Source of the DNA: Prototheca cutis | Taxonomy: Eukaryota; Chlorophyta; Trebouxiophyceae; Chlorellales; Chlorellaceae | Direction: 5' to 3' | Assembly (NCBI GenBank): GCA_002897115.2 | Contig: BCIH01000014.1 | Span: 245,707-309,706 of the forward strand | DNA: 64,000 bases | In this document: positions 31,501 through 42,939 of the stretch, piece by piece | Position numbering within the stretch: position 1 is the first letter of the stretch | Layout of the letters: each line of letters opens with the position of its first letter | Made by a program: the position numbers and the translations under genes | The notes under the pieces: generated by a model | Told to the model about the DNA's origin: nothing | The model's database searches: none | Seen by the model: only the letters and a program-made list of their open reading frames with translations

Positions 31501-34500
31501 GAGGGGGGATCATTGGATTAGGACATTGCTGTACGGTAGTATTGCATGAGGGATGTTGGGTGTCGCTGCAGGTACCAAAATAGAGCAATACCGTCTGTGA
31601 GGGTTTGCCTGACGAGCTGGTTCAGGGTGCAATGCATCCTACAGGAGCTTGGTGGCTCCCAGTCTCCTCCACGACGATGAGGCAACACTGCCCATCCATC
31701 CATCCACGGCCCGAAACACCCTATGATGCATCAACACCCCCGACAGGCTCCAACGTCTCGGTTGTCCAAAGATGCCGGTGGGGCTGGAGCGTCTGAGCAA
31801 GCATCCAGCACGCCTCGGCCAGCCAGGGTGCCGCTGCATGCTCTTGGGCCTGGCAATCTGACCCGAGATCTGCTTGCACACACACCCTGTGTGGCTACCG
31901 GAGGCACCAGCTCCCCTGTACCACCATTGCTGGACGACGCAGAAGCTGCCCAGAAGCTGCTGCTGGAGCACGGCGCACTTCCTGGCTGTGCCACGGCTGA
32001 ATGGACAGCCAATGCGCTGCTCATGATTCGATGGAAGCTGGACCGCATGGTGGGGCTGATGGCTGCTGCAGGGCGACCGGGTGTGTGGCCCACTGACGCA
32101 GCTGTCGTCGACCTGCTCCGTCGCAGGCACGTGGAGAGAGAGAAGGGTGGAGGCGGGGGTATGGGTCGAACATGCATGCGTGGACAGGGGAAAGCAGGGA
32201 GGGCTTGAAGGTCCGAAAGGAATCCTGGTCTGACACCTGGGTCAGAACCCATTCATTCATTCGTTCACCTTGAGGGATTGGATTAGCGTTTTGAGATGGA
32301 ATTGTTCATGTGTGCAACCAACATCAGGCAATCGAACACACCCACCCATGCTCGTGCAGGTATGAGAGAGAGTTTGGCCGCGGCACGACATCTGTCCTCA
32401 AGGCAGTCTTGCAGCAGGACCTGCCGGCTTCGCTGTGCATGGTTTTGGCAGTGTACAAGTCTAGCCCCGGCGACAGAGTGGTGAGAGATGGTTGGGGGAT
32501 GGGTTGCAGGGAATACACATGCACATCCCTTGCCTGGCACGTGTGGGGCCCTGTTCCCTCTTCGTCACTTGAGAGAGCATCACCATATTCCCCCACTCCT
32601 ACTCCCTGTCCAAACCCTGCCAGGCTGAGCTGACGGACGGGTGGTACCGCATCCGGGCCCAGCTGGATGGGGACCTGACAGCTGTCGGTGCCGCGGGTCG
32701 GCTGCGCCCCGGGTGCAAGCTCAGGGTGGTGGGCGCGAGATTGCAGAGTCCGGCACCCAATGACCCCCTTGCGGCCTTTGCATCTTCGCTGTTGCTCCTT
32801 CACGCCAATGGCACTCACAGGCAAGAAACGCACTGAGGGTTGGAGTGGGGGGGTGGAGTGGGGGGGAGGGGGGTTGAGTCTTGGCAGCAGCAGTGGTGGG
32901 ATACAGTGTTCCCGGAATGACACGATCTGCACAGCAAGAAGACCCCAAGGCCCCCTGACTGATACATACACTGTATCACCCGAACAAGCATTTCACCCCA
33001 TTCTCTTCAATTCTTGACAAAATCGTCCGCAGCATGAACCCAGGCACAAAGCTGGGCCGCCCCCATCACCGGTCAACAGTCGTGCCGCTCGGCGGCATTC
33101 TGACCCTTGGCGGCCCCTTGCCCCGCACTGTGGTGCTGATTCAACGGTGCGTCGTTGTGTGAGACGCATGCCAGCTGTCCTTCCAAAACTCGAGTGCTAA
33201 CGTCCATTGGTCCGCCAGAGACCCCCCCCCCACACACACGCACGCACGCACACGCACATGCACACGCCCGACTGATGCAGGGTCTTCCCTCCTCTGGTGT
33301 GGTGCCGGTGGAACGACGGCTCCGCGAGCATGCAGACGGAGCGCGCGCATGCCGCGGCCCAGCGCGCCGCCACGACTGACACCGATGCAGCCCGGACTGC
33401 AGTTGCTGCGCGAGTCTCCGAGGCCGAGCGCCAACGCTGCGTTAAGGTGTTGGATGAAGCGCGAGAATATGGTGGAAGCGGAGATCCCGTGGAGACGGCG
33501 TATGCACAGCTGCGGCTTGCTGCAGGGTCGGGGTCACAGGATGATGGCACGGCGCAGTTGACCCCAGCACAACGGAATGCGCTGGAGCGTCTTGTAGTTT
33601 CCCGGCAGGCGGAGCTCGAGGCCGAGTGCACCAGGCAACTGGCCGCAGGGCAGGGAGAAAGCGCCGCGCCAGGCCGGGGCCAGCGCGTCATCACGCGTGC
33701 AGTGCCCGTCCAGCCCCTTCTCGTCGCAGAAGTCCGGCACCGGGACTGTCTGCCGGCCTCCAGAGTCGATTGGGAACCCATCGAAGCCATGTGCATGTGG
33801 GTTTTTTTTGTTGTTGTTGGCTGTCGGTTAGGGGGGTTGAGCGCACATGCGGTGTCAGAGCGGGGATGTTTACTGCCTGTTCCAGGGTTTTTTGTCTTAC
33901 AACCCCATTCCTGTGATGAAAAAAATAAAAATAAACACAGGGTGTGGCGCTGCGGGGAGGACATGGCGGGGACGCTGCGAGAAGGCGCCGTGTACGCGGT
34001 CACGGGGCTGGAGCCACGTGCCGCGGGGTCGTCCGGCGGGGACCAGCTTCGCAGCGCCCTGTCGCTCCAGACGGGGCCCAGCACACGGTGGCAGCAGCTG
34101 GCTGCCACGTGCCCCGCCCTGCCGCCGCAGCTGCTGGCCCAGCCCCGGGCCCGGCGGCAGTGGCGGCTTGCGACTGAGGGCCCGGCGCCTCAGGGCGGGG
34201 AAGTGAATACACGTGGCACAGTGCTCTGCGTGGGACCCGTGGCTGGCGAGGGCCCAAACGCATGCCAGTGGGTCTTCCTCGCTGATCTTGGGGCTGAGTT
34301 GGGTGCGACGGCTGGCAACATGGGCGCCGATGGCCTCGGGGGAGGAGGAACAAGCTGCTCCGTAGCAGCCACTGGTTCGCCGCCGCCGTGGCTCTTGGCA
34401 GTGCGGATCGATGGTCCGTGGGAGGGCATGGACTGGTTGGATCCCGGCACACAGCATGGCTCCGATCTGCACTGCACGTGCGTCCTGCTAGGGGCAGTGG

Positions 34501-34927
34501 ACCTCGAGTCCAGGGTGCAGCAAGCGCACGCCGATCGGCACAGCACTCTGACCCTCAGGTGTGATGGGGGGTTTGTGAAAGGAGGCTGGATTGGTAGTGA
34601 AGCATGCTCGTATCGCCCCAAAGTCTGTGTGCTGTGCTTGGAAGGTCCTGGGTGCCCATGCCTGCCAGCAAGCCGCCACTGGCTATATTGCATAAAGTGG
34701 CGATGCCGAGTTGATGTCAATTCCAGCAGTAGAAACCCTCACTGCCTGCACCAACAATCTCAAAGACGTCCATGGCTGAACGAATGACATCCTCGTACTG
34801 CCACAACCACAGGCCACCGGCCATGGGCTCGCCTGGTACGATGGCGCCCTCGATGGAGCAGGAGCGACGACAGGTGGCTCTGGAAGCCCTGCGGCGACGG
34901 GCCGCGGCCCTCCTGGGCATCGACTAG
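28546..34927 (+). CDS. BRCA2: BRCA2 homologue (RAD51 mediator)
   Basis: Loads RAD51 on single-stranded DNA during homologous recombination. Twelve exons: 28546-28696, 28883-29323, 29525-29623, 29751-31242, 31415-31496, 31747-32126, 32360-32480, 32624-32820, 33033-33146, 33281-33790, 33941-34558, 34813-34927; 1439 residues, all in phase. Four BRC-like repeats lie in exon 4. Exon 5 has KRRKFQTPRSL. Exons 6-7 give the helical domain (LLMIRWKLDRMVGLM, RYEREFGRGTTSVLK). OB1 follows (ELTDGWYRIRAQLD, GCKLRVVGARLQSP), then GPLPRTVVLIQRVFPPLVW, a shortened tower-like region, and OB2/3 (VWRCGEDMAGTLREGAVYAV). The tail ends RRRAAALLGID. Introns after 32126 and 32820 have GC donors (CAG|GCACGT, CAG|GCAAGA), required by phase. 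The start and exon 1 are the least certain. Intron 1 begins with a G-run. Confidence 0.9.
30146..31000 (+). repeat. Four BRC-like repeats within BRCA2 exon 4
   Basis: Units near 30146-30223, 30446-30523, 30588-30663 and 30923-31000. Consensus GFxTGLGxxVxISxxKLAAA followed by RxLLxD. They match the BRC pattern FxTASGKxVxIS...LxxA...LF, but the A of FxxA is G in every copy and LF is LL. Spacing is irregular, with acidic and Pro-rich linkers. Confidence 0.85.
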
Positions 34928-35082
34928 ACCCATTTTTTCCAGGCAGTATTTCCTTGGGTTCTGTCCTCGGTGGACGTTCCATTGTTTTCATTCCAGTTTG
35001 TGCAGCAAGTGTCTGATGCAGCAGGAGTACCATGGACGCCATGATCCAAGCGGTTCTCAAGGGCCAGACAAGCTCCTCTCAG

Positions 35083-35087
35083 TGTAA
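35083..35087 (+). terminator. Candidate poly(A) signal TGTAA for BRCA2
   Basis: TGTAA 155 nt after the BRCA2 stop and 65 bp short of the stop codon of the convergent PET117 gene. Confidence 0.5.
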
Positions 35088-35152
35088 CCTACACAGCACG
35101 TCCACATTCGAGGTAAAAACAAAATACTGCCAAGCGTAGAAAACTCCAATGG

Positions 35153-35504
35153 CTATTGCTGAGGTTGCCGCAGTCGCCGCCTCTCCTCGAGCTTCATCCT
35201 ATAGAGCTCCTCGTCCCGAATGACTCCCTTGTGCAAGTTCTGCATCGCAACAATTGGATCAATATCTCGATCTGGGCTAATTTGTGTACATGGAAGTGTA
35301 TCCGCAGGACTCCCTTTCTGCCCGCATGTCCATCCTGCCTGCTCTCCCCTGTGAATCCCCACTCTGCCTGACGAGGGGCACACTCAGCCTGAAACACCCG
35401 AGTCTTACCTCGCGCTCCTCCTTTTGGTTTTTATGGACGATGGCAATTCCCCAGGCCGACACGGCCGTGACTACGGCGAGCGCCATGATACCGCCATGCC
35501 GCAT
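35153..35504 (-). CDS. PET117: PET117-like cytochrome c oxidase assembly factor
   Basis: Small mitochondrial inner-membrane protein needed for assembly of cytochrome c oxidase. Two exons, 35504-35409 and 35239-35153; 60 residues. One membrane segment (IMALAVVTAVSAWGIAIV) is followed by HKNQKEERE and, across the junction, NLHKGVIRDEELYRMKLEE. The LHxGVIRDxE core is the hallmark of PET117. The gene is easily missed because of its size; phase and the GT-AG junction are clean. It is convergent with BRCA2, 225 bp between stops. Confidence 0.85.
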
Positions 35505-35988
35505 GGAGCCGAGCCCAGGGCTCACGGTGTACTCCCTTGCAGCGGGCGACGTGCCCAAGATACAGAGCCCTTAAGCTCGAGGACCAGTAGGAGAACAACA
35601 GCAAACGAGTACAATGAAATACAATTGTGTCATTAATATTCCGAGTACCACACCCTCTTTGCCCCAGCTGTGGGCATTCTCGTTCATTGTGTGAATCCAT
35701 GCCTTCCGTGATCCGTGACGCACTGGGGCTTTGGAGAAACACCTCACGCGTGTTCCTGTTTGGTTTCCGCAGCCTTTTGTGGGTGCACTGTGTTGACAAG
35801 CAGATGCATTGCCTGCACTCAATGTGCACATTATTATTTAACACTGTTTGAAAACATAGAGGTCACAAGCAGGTCAGTTGGCGAGTGACGCGCGACGCGG
35901 ACCGCCCGCGAGGGGCGCAGGATGGGCTCTGCTGGCGAGGACCAAGGAGCGCCTTGCACACAGCCCAACGGGGTGTGTAAGGCGTGCC
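35505..35988. promoter_or_regulatory. Divergent intergenic region (PET117 / SLC33A1-like)
   Basis: A 484-bp gap with the promoters of two divergent genes. The exact start of the SLC33A1-like gene is unsure, so part of it may be 5' UTR or an upstream exon. Confidence 0.4.
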
Positions 35989-38744
35989 ATGCACCACAAA
36001 ACAAGGTCGGTCTGTTCCGGACGAGGTTCGCTGCAGTGTTTGCGAGTCGTGATCACTTCTGTCTGTGCTGCCAGAGGCTGTACGGCTGAGATCCCCTCCG
36101 GACAGGGAACTGATCAGCCGCTCTGCATTTCCTCCCACGTTTCGCCTGCTCCGCAGAAGACAAGCCTAAAGAATGAGTGGAGCAGTGTGCTGGTCCTCAT
36201 TGTCCTGTACGCCCTCCAGGGCATCCCCCTGGGCCTCAGCTCAGGCAGCATGTCAGTGTTGAAGTGGGATGTGGGCTTGCTGCTGCTGCTGCTGCTGCTG
36301 CTGCTTGCCAATGGAACTTGGTCATGTATGCATCCTCACGTCCGTCAGTAATTCGAACCAGCATTCATAACAGCAGCCAACTACATGATCTCCCCCCAAT
36401 TGCAACAACACAGGCCGTTCCTGATGCAAGCAAGGATGTCGTATACTGCGATCGGCGTCTTCTCCCTGGCGGCATACCCCTACTCCTTCAAGCTGCTGTG
36501 GAGCCCATTGGTGGACAGCACACGCTTGCCGGGTTTTGGCCGTCGCAAGTCGTGGATCGTGCCGCTGCAGCTGGCTAGTGGCGTTGCCATGCTTGCCGGC
36601 GCAGGTGCCGTGCAGGCACGACTGGACACCGGAGACGCCGCCGGGATCACCGCAGCATTTGCAGTATTGGTACTGCTTGCGGCGACGCAGGACATTGCTG
36701 TCGATGGCTGGGCACTCGAACTGTTGTCGGAGGCCAACGTGGGCTGGGCATCCACGTGCCAGACGGTGGGCATGAACGTGGGGTATTTCATGTCCTTCAC
36801 CGTTTTCCTCGCTCTCAACGACCCGGAATTTTGCAACAGCTGGCTCCGGGTCCCGGGGACCCAGTCCAACCAAGGTGGGCAGGGGGTGTATGTTTTTGCG
36901 AGTGTCCAGTGCTGGTGGTCATCAGAGGGGCGTGGGCATGCACAAACGCTGTCTCAAAACCCCCCCCCGACCGACCAACATTCCCAGGCGTGGTGACGCT
37001 GGCCGGGTACCTGCGCGCCGCCGGGTGGGTCACGCTGGTTTTGACCCTGGCAGTGGCGCTGCTCAAGCACGAAGAGCCGGATCCGAGGGGCGGGAATGCT
37101 CAGCAGCAGCACTGCATTGTTCGTGACGAAGCGTGCAACGCCGCTGGTGGCGCTTGCAATAGTCGATGCAGCAAGACCAGCGTTACCGCTCATGCCGAGT
37201 GGTCGGAAGTGCAGCAGAACGGAACCGCCACGGTAACATCATTGACAGACAATGGAGGACTACCCAGCGGCACAGACACGGTGGACAGCGCCCATCCCTC
37301 AGACGAGCAATCGCTGGGACAGGCGTACGGTCAGCTGTGGCGAATCGTGCGCCTGGGAGCTGTGCAGAAGCTGGCCCTGGTCCTCGTGGTCTGCCGGCTG
37401 GGCATGCTTCCGGCCGAGTCGGCAGCTGTCCTGAAGCTGCTGGAGAAGGGCATCAGCAAGGAGACCCTGGCTGCGCTGGTGCGAAAGAGGGGGCTGGCGT
37501 GGGGGGTGGGGATATAGTTGTGTCCTCACGAGTCCTAGGTCTTGTGTTTCGTTATCGGTCACATGCATGCGGATGCATGCATGCATATCGCTGCATGCTC
37601 CAGTAAGCAAATGCTGGTTTCATTCCATTTTCTGCTTACAAGCTACAACGGGAATAAACACATTCAATCCACGCAGGTCTTGATTGAGTTTCCCATGGAG
37701 ACGGTGTCGGCGGTGGTGGCAGGGCGGTGGGCCGCCTCGGGCAAACCCTTCCACCCCTGGCTGGTTGGATACCGGCTCCGGCTGCTCCTGGCTGCACTGA
37801 GGTGAGGCGCTGGCGTGTGTGCTTGTATTCATGCAGAGTCAGACTTGGATGGGAACGACATTGGAGCTGTTGTTGTGGTTGGTTCCCTCATCCCATCCGG
37901 AAACAAAACCCTAAACCCGCCATCACGATTCAAAAATACCCTGCAGCACGGTGGTCGTGTACGCATTCCCCACCGGTGTGACGGGGCTCTCGGACGCGCC
38001 AGCAGCATTCGGCGCCATCGCACTTCTCGGCGTGGCAACGTCCTTTTGCAGCACGCTCATGTTCACCGCGATGGGCAGCTTTTACAACACGTGCGTAGTG
38101 TGTGGCTGGCTTTGGGGGGTTGGGGACAAGTTGATGGAAAGGTTTCATTCCTGGTCCCCTACCTGGTCGTCGTGCTACCCAAAAACGCTTCATTCTTCCC
38201 TTTCATGCCCTTCCTCCCTGCAGGATTAGCGATCCCACCATGGGGGGGACGTACCTGACCCTGCTCAATACCATTGCCAACGCCGGCATCACCGTGCCCA
38301 AGCTCTTTGTGTTTGCAGGTGGGAGGCGGTTGTGACTTGTCTTTGGGGCCGGCGTGCTTGGGCTGCGACCTGTTTGCAGTGTCGATCCTTGCAAGTCACA
38401 GTGCACTCCCTCCACCACCACAAACACCCGCAGCAATGGACGCGCTGACGCGGCGCGAGTGTGTGGATCCAGCCACTGGGGCAGCCATCGCCGGGCTTCC
38501 CGCCGGCGTGTGTCCCAGTTCTGCCGCGGCGCATTCCCATGCCGCCCCGGCACATGCCGCCTGTCTGGCTGCGGGCGGTGCCTGTGCCGTCCTGCGAGAT
38601 GGGTTTTACGCTGTGTCCGCTGTCAGCATCGTTCTGGGAGCGGTGGTGCTGCTGTGGCTCCAGCGGACTCTTCCTTCGCTGGATGCCCTGCCCCTCCAGG
38701 CCTGGAGAACGGCGCCGCCGGAGCGCCGCCAAAAACAGGCCTGA
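35989..38744 (+). CDS. Acetyl-CoA transporter, SLC33A1/AT-1 family
   Basis: Polytopic ER-membrane carrier of the major facilitator superfamily that moves acetyl-CoA into the ER/Golgi lumen. Seven exons: 35989-36263, 36414-36874, 36988-37478, 37677-37801, 37947-38090, 38224-38318, 38434-38744; 633 residues. Family landmarks: VLYALQGIPLGLSSGS, YPYSFKLLWSPLVDS, FGRRKSWIVPLQL, ATQDIAVDGWALELLS, CQTVGMNVGYFMSF, EFPMETVSAVVAGRWA and ISDPTMGGTYLTLLNTIAN. A polar, Ser/Thr-rich loop of about 90 residues lies in exon 3. The last exon has a Cys-bearing lumenal loop and a final membrane helix (AVSIVLGAVVLLWL). Intron 1 contains a (CTG)n tract near 36278-36304. The start is uncertain: the ATG at 35989 is in frame, but an acceptor-like site just before KTSLKNEW allows another first exon. 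Confidence 0.88.
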
Positions 38745-39407
38745 TTGTATGCATGCGAGTCGTGACCAGCGCCGGGACCGGCCCCCGCAAGCACGGGCTC
38801 TGCTCTCTGTCGATGACACTGACATTCCCTGTCCCCGTTTGATCAATCTCCTGTTGTTCTTGCAGTCGTCACCATCTGCGGACGGTGGCAAGTCCTCAAT
38901 TGATTGCGTGCGCGCTCACTGGGGAACCCGCCTGTGTGCGTCCGATCCTTTCATTCTCTTTCCCTTATGCCCACCCCTCCCCTTCAATTGCACCACTGTC
39001 AGTGCTGGGGCTGAAGGAATTGAGCCCTGGCAGAGCAAAGGGAAGAGAGCTCTCATTTGGAAGAGGTTCCTCGTCGGTTGGGAAGGACCGCCAGGCAGCA
39101 TGTGCATGCTCGGTTTGATCATATCACATGTGGGCTGCTCAGATAGGGAGCCCCGATCCCAGGCATCAGGTCATGCAGACTCCCTCGTGTGTGTTAAGGA
39201 GACTCGTCCACGCCGAGATCCTCAGACGGTTCCTCGGCACTTTCGTTGGCACCTGGCATTGATGACGCTTCTTCAAACGGCAAACAAGCTGCTGGTGCGA
39301 CGGATCCATCGGGGCAGCTTATGCGGCCTATTTTATGAAGATGTCGTTGTCGTCGGACTTGGCTCTTGCAGCACCACCCCCCTGCCTCCTTGACGGTGAA
39401 TGCTGCC
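38745..39407. other. Convergent intergenic region (SLC33A1-like / bL21)
   Basis: A 663-bp gap between convergent 3' ends. ORFs cross it but none has recognisable features. I see no RNA gene or repeat. Confidence 0.4.
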
Positions 39408-39618
39408 TCAGCCCCTCCCCTTTGCGGCAGCTGTAACCTTGGCTTCAACACCCTCCTCCTCTGCTGGGTCGGACAGCGGCTCGGCTGCCTGCACGATGTC
39501 CTTCACGACAAACCGAGTCAGCTGCTGGCGGTGACCCTGCGTCCGGCGGTAGTGCTTCTTCCGCTTGTACTTGAACACCGTAATCTGCAATTGTAATGTG
39601 TGTGTGTGTGTGTGTGTG

Positions 39619-39649
<31 letters not shown>

Positions 39650-40863
39650 AAGGGGGGGGGGGGGCCAGACGAAATTGTGCGTGAGGAAGCGGAGATCATA
39701 AGATGTCGGTGTAGATCTAGTCGGGTGCACAGGGTGACANCCAGGCCACGCAAGATTTTCCAGCAAGCGGGCTCCAAATTTCCTTCTGAGGCCGGTTTGA
39801 CCGAATGCATCGGAGTGAGTAACAGGTGTGTGTGTGGGGGGGGGGGGGGGGGGGGGGGGGGGGTTGGTGTTGGGGCGAGGGCCCAGGTGATTTCAGAACC
39901 TCACCCCAAGGAGGAGGCAGACCTGTTCAGTGCAGGTCCCAGGACCCATGGACTAGATTTCAGCTGGCCGCTCCCAATGCCAACAACTGCCACCTCTCCT
40001 GCACCTTATCTCCGAGCCGCTCCTCAATGATGGTGGCCATGACGGCGACATCATCGAGGTATGGCGTCCCGAACCGGGCTTCGTCCCCGTTTTTGACCGC
40101 GAGCACCCTCCCGAGCCGGATGGTTGACCCCGGTTTGGCCTGCACAGAGCATGAGGGTGAGCGTGTGCGGGGTGAAAATGTTGGCATATTGATCTCCACA
40201 TCCACTTCTACGTTCTTTCTTTCTTTCTTTTTTTGGGGGGGCATCTTCAACCGATGGCACATCACTACCCACATCAAGTTAAACTGCCCTCCTCCCCAAC
40301 GATAACAACCCCTCCTAGATAGACACCCACCGTGAGGCGGTTGGCATCGTACCATCGCCCCTTTTCAACAATCAGCTGGTGTCCCCCAATCTCGACCACA
40401 GCATACTGCTCCGGGGGCGCCTGCCTGGTGGAGGGGGCAAATGGAGACGCCCATGGAGTGTCATCCCCATCCTCACTCTCTGCAAGAAATTGGAAACGAA
40501 TGAACGGAGGGAGGGTTCTAGATGCAGATCGGGGATAAAAAGATGATTGTTGTTCATGCAGCGTGGGTGTTGTCAGCAACAGGTGCCCTGGCCCTCCCTG
40601 ATGGGACCGGCATATCCTCTGGTTGGAACATCCACCCCCTCTCGTCGCCTGTCAGGATGCCCACCTCCCATTCGGTTTGAGGTTTCAGGGACTGGCGTTG
40701 GTGCAGCATTGGCAAGGACTGCGCGGTGACGCGGTGCCCTGGTCCTCTGCGTCAGCAGGGTGGCACGGGGCGGAGACACCAAGCTCGGCCCAAATGGCCG
40801 CACATTCTGGCATCTAGTCCCATGATATAGGACAGAAGAAGCGGATAATATCAAGGAACACAT
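39408..40863 (-). CDS. RPL21: Plastid 50S ribosomal protein L21 (bL21c), nucleus-encoded
   Basis: Component of the large subunit of organellar, bacterial-type ribosomes, bound to 23S rRNA. Four exons: 40863-40665, 40479-40331, 40139-40005, 39584-39408; 219 residues. The first about 60 residues are basic, Ser/Ala-rich and contain RHRAVLANAA, like a plastid transit peptide. The core follows: YAVVEIGGHQLIVEKGRWYD, IRLGRVLAVKNGDEARFGTP, VMATIIEERLGDKITVFKYK and the bL21 signature KHYRRTQGHRQQLTRF. A 30-residue acidic/Ala tail ends the protein. Mitochondrial targeting is not excluded. Intron 3 (40004-39585) contains long homopolymer and dinucleotide tracts and an N at 39740. Confidence 0.9.
39598..39664. 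repeat. (TG)n followed by G-runs, in bL21 intron 3
   Basis: About 11 TG units, then 29 G, two A and 13 G on the plus strand. On the sense strand this is C-run then (CA)n, ending roughly 14 nt before the splice acceptor. A similar (TG)nGn tract is at 39827-39863 in the same intron. Confidence 0.9.
39827..39863. repeat. (TG)n plus 28-G run, in bL21 intron 3
   Basis: Second copy of the compound TG/G tract in this intron. An ambiguous base (39740) lies between the two. Confidence 0.9.
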
Positions 40864-41477
40864 TTTGGATAATACTGGTGGTCACATGCTCAATGCATGG
40901 TCATTTGTGTACAATCGGCAGGCCCGTTTCACCGATGGGGTGATGTGGGACGAGTCGCGAGATTTTGCCGTGGGGGCCCCCGACCGGTCGCTGGCGGGAA
41001 AAGCAGGGCCGGCACACTCCCGTCAGGACCCACCACGGACCCGGCAAACCAAAACCAGATGCCGCTCCAACCTGCTATCAACAATCGTGCTCAGGCATGT
41101 AATGACACAAAGGGTTGCTTGCAGCGTTCGGATCGTGACTGCAGATGAACAATCGCGGTGGGCAAAATTCAAATCTTGCAGAGTCCCACGCACGGGGGGT
41201 ACCCTGTTAACATTTCTGGGACCCCGCTAACCTTCGCTGCGTCGGGCGACACCCTGCTGCAGGGCATCAACGGGATAAGTGCGTCGAAGCACGTTTAATA
41301 ACCTTTCGCAGGGACGTCAGCTGTCCCACGGGGAAGCGGATAGATTCTAGCCTTGCTTCAACAGAGCTTGCTTGTGAACCCCTGGCGCTTTCGGGCAACC
41401 TCCGCGTCTGTTGGAGCCACTCCTGACGGGGGGCATGCCATTCCCTGTACCGGCATAGTTGAAAACACCAATCTGGC
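40864..41477. promoter_or_regulatory. Divergent intergenic region (bL21 / unidentified membrane protein)
   Basis: A 614-bp gap between divergent starts. Long ORFs cross it, but I see no coding signature; promoters are presumed. Confidence 0.4.
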
Positions 41478-42902
41478 ATGGGCAACGTGCTGAGTTTTGT
41501 CATCCTCGGGGTGCCATCGGCAGTTGGGCGGGGCACCTTGGTCCTGTGCGCCACTGGCCTCAGCTGCCTCCAGTTTGCCCTCGAGGTGAGGACTTTTCCT
41601 TGGGATTGATGGGCTTCGCCGTCTCTGTATGGTACGTGCGCTGTTGTGTAATGGTCACAGCGCTCATATAAGAACCTTTCAATGACGTACCAAAGTTGTG
41701 GGATGGTGCCTGCAGGCCCTTGCACACCCATGGTCCACGTTGGGCATTGCCTACCAGTTCCTGTTGATCAAGCCTGCTTCTCCTGGCACGGAACATGAGG
41801 TGCGGTGCATTGGGTGTCGATGAGCGCCGTGTTTGACTGACGACCAGGGAAAGCACAACGTTCTGGTTGTCTTGCTGAATGGCAGCGACATCCCAGTCTG
41901 GCATCAGCTCGCTCAAGAGCCAGGCAAAGAACGGACGCGTGGCCACATGCCACAGGAGGAGCTGTGCAAGCTGAGGGCCCGGGTTGATGAGCTGGAAAGT
42001 CTGAATGGGCAGCTGCAGGCTGCCCTCACAAGCAGCATCAGGACTGGGCTCGATGGAAAGGACTCCTCGAAAAGCCTGCCAGGTGGAGATGCTGTGGGAT
42101 TTCAGGGCTGGAAATGTTACCAGAAATTATTTCGCTGCATACCATGCATACATGTCAATCGCATATCTGTCACATCAACGGCAATTGCAGTTTGGATAGG
42201 TAGTCACTCTGGCCACTCCAAAACTCATTTCTCTTTGTCTTCCCTGACCATCATCCTCCCCACAGGATCCGAGGCCCAGCTGATAAAGTCGCTGCGCCCA
42301 CCGTCGCCTAGCCCTGCAACATTCGAGGCACGTCGTGCCCTGTTGTGTGACCCCAGGCAGGATGATACTCTGAGCGTGGACGATGTCTGGTTGTTGACTG
42401 CAGGGCAACAGACAACCCTTGCATTCTTGGGAATGTGTTCAACCTCCTCCTGCACACTTGTCTTCTGCAGGGCGCGCTGAATGAGCTCTTGCTGGAGCAG
42501 CTTGTGGCTGACAACTGCCGGGTGTGGTTGGAGGGAAAATGCTGGGGGAGGTTGTCGGGGGGTGGGGACCCCGTTGTGGGTAGTAGACAGCGCCGTCTGA
42601 TGCCGAAGACACATCATTCAATCCCCATGTGTGATCGCACAAATCATCAATCTCACGCTCACGCCTGGGGATGGAACGCTGCAGCTGCACCAGCAGTTGG
42701 AGACGGCTCTGCGGAACAACAAGGAGCTGGCCGACCGGTTGATGGAGGCAGCATTCATGCCGGGATCAAATGCAGGCATGCAGAATTGGGAGATTTGTGG
42801 TGATCTGGGGTCAGTATGCATGCCTGTATGCAGCATCATAACGTGGTACCCCGGGCGGACGATCTGTGCTTGTCTTGGGTCATGCGATGGCTGTTACTGT
42901 TG

Positions 42903-42939
<37 letters not shown>

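Noticed and set aside
33297..34787. Single 496-codon ORF as one gene
   Set aside because: It is two BRCA2 exons plus read-through of the intron at 33791-33940 and of intronic sequence after 34558; splice sites and domain order show this.
34717..34920. Minus-strand ORF opposite the last BRCA2 exon
   Set aside because: The plus-strand exon is in phase with the preceding BRCA2 exon and ends in a natural stop; the minus ORF has no start context or neighbours.
38461..39393. 310-codon plus-strand ORF over the end of the SLC33A1-like gene
   Set aside because: It overlaps the real last exon in another frame and continues into the convergent gap without coding signature.
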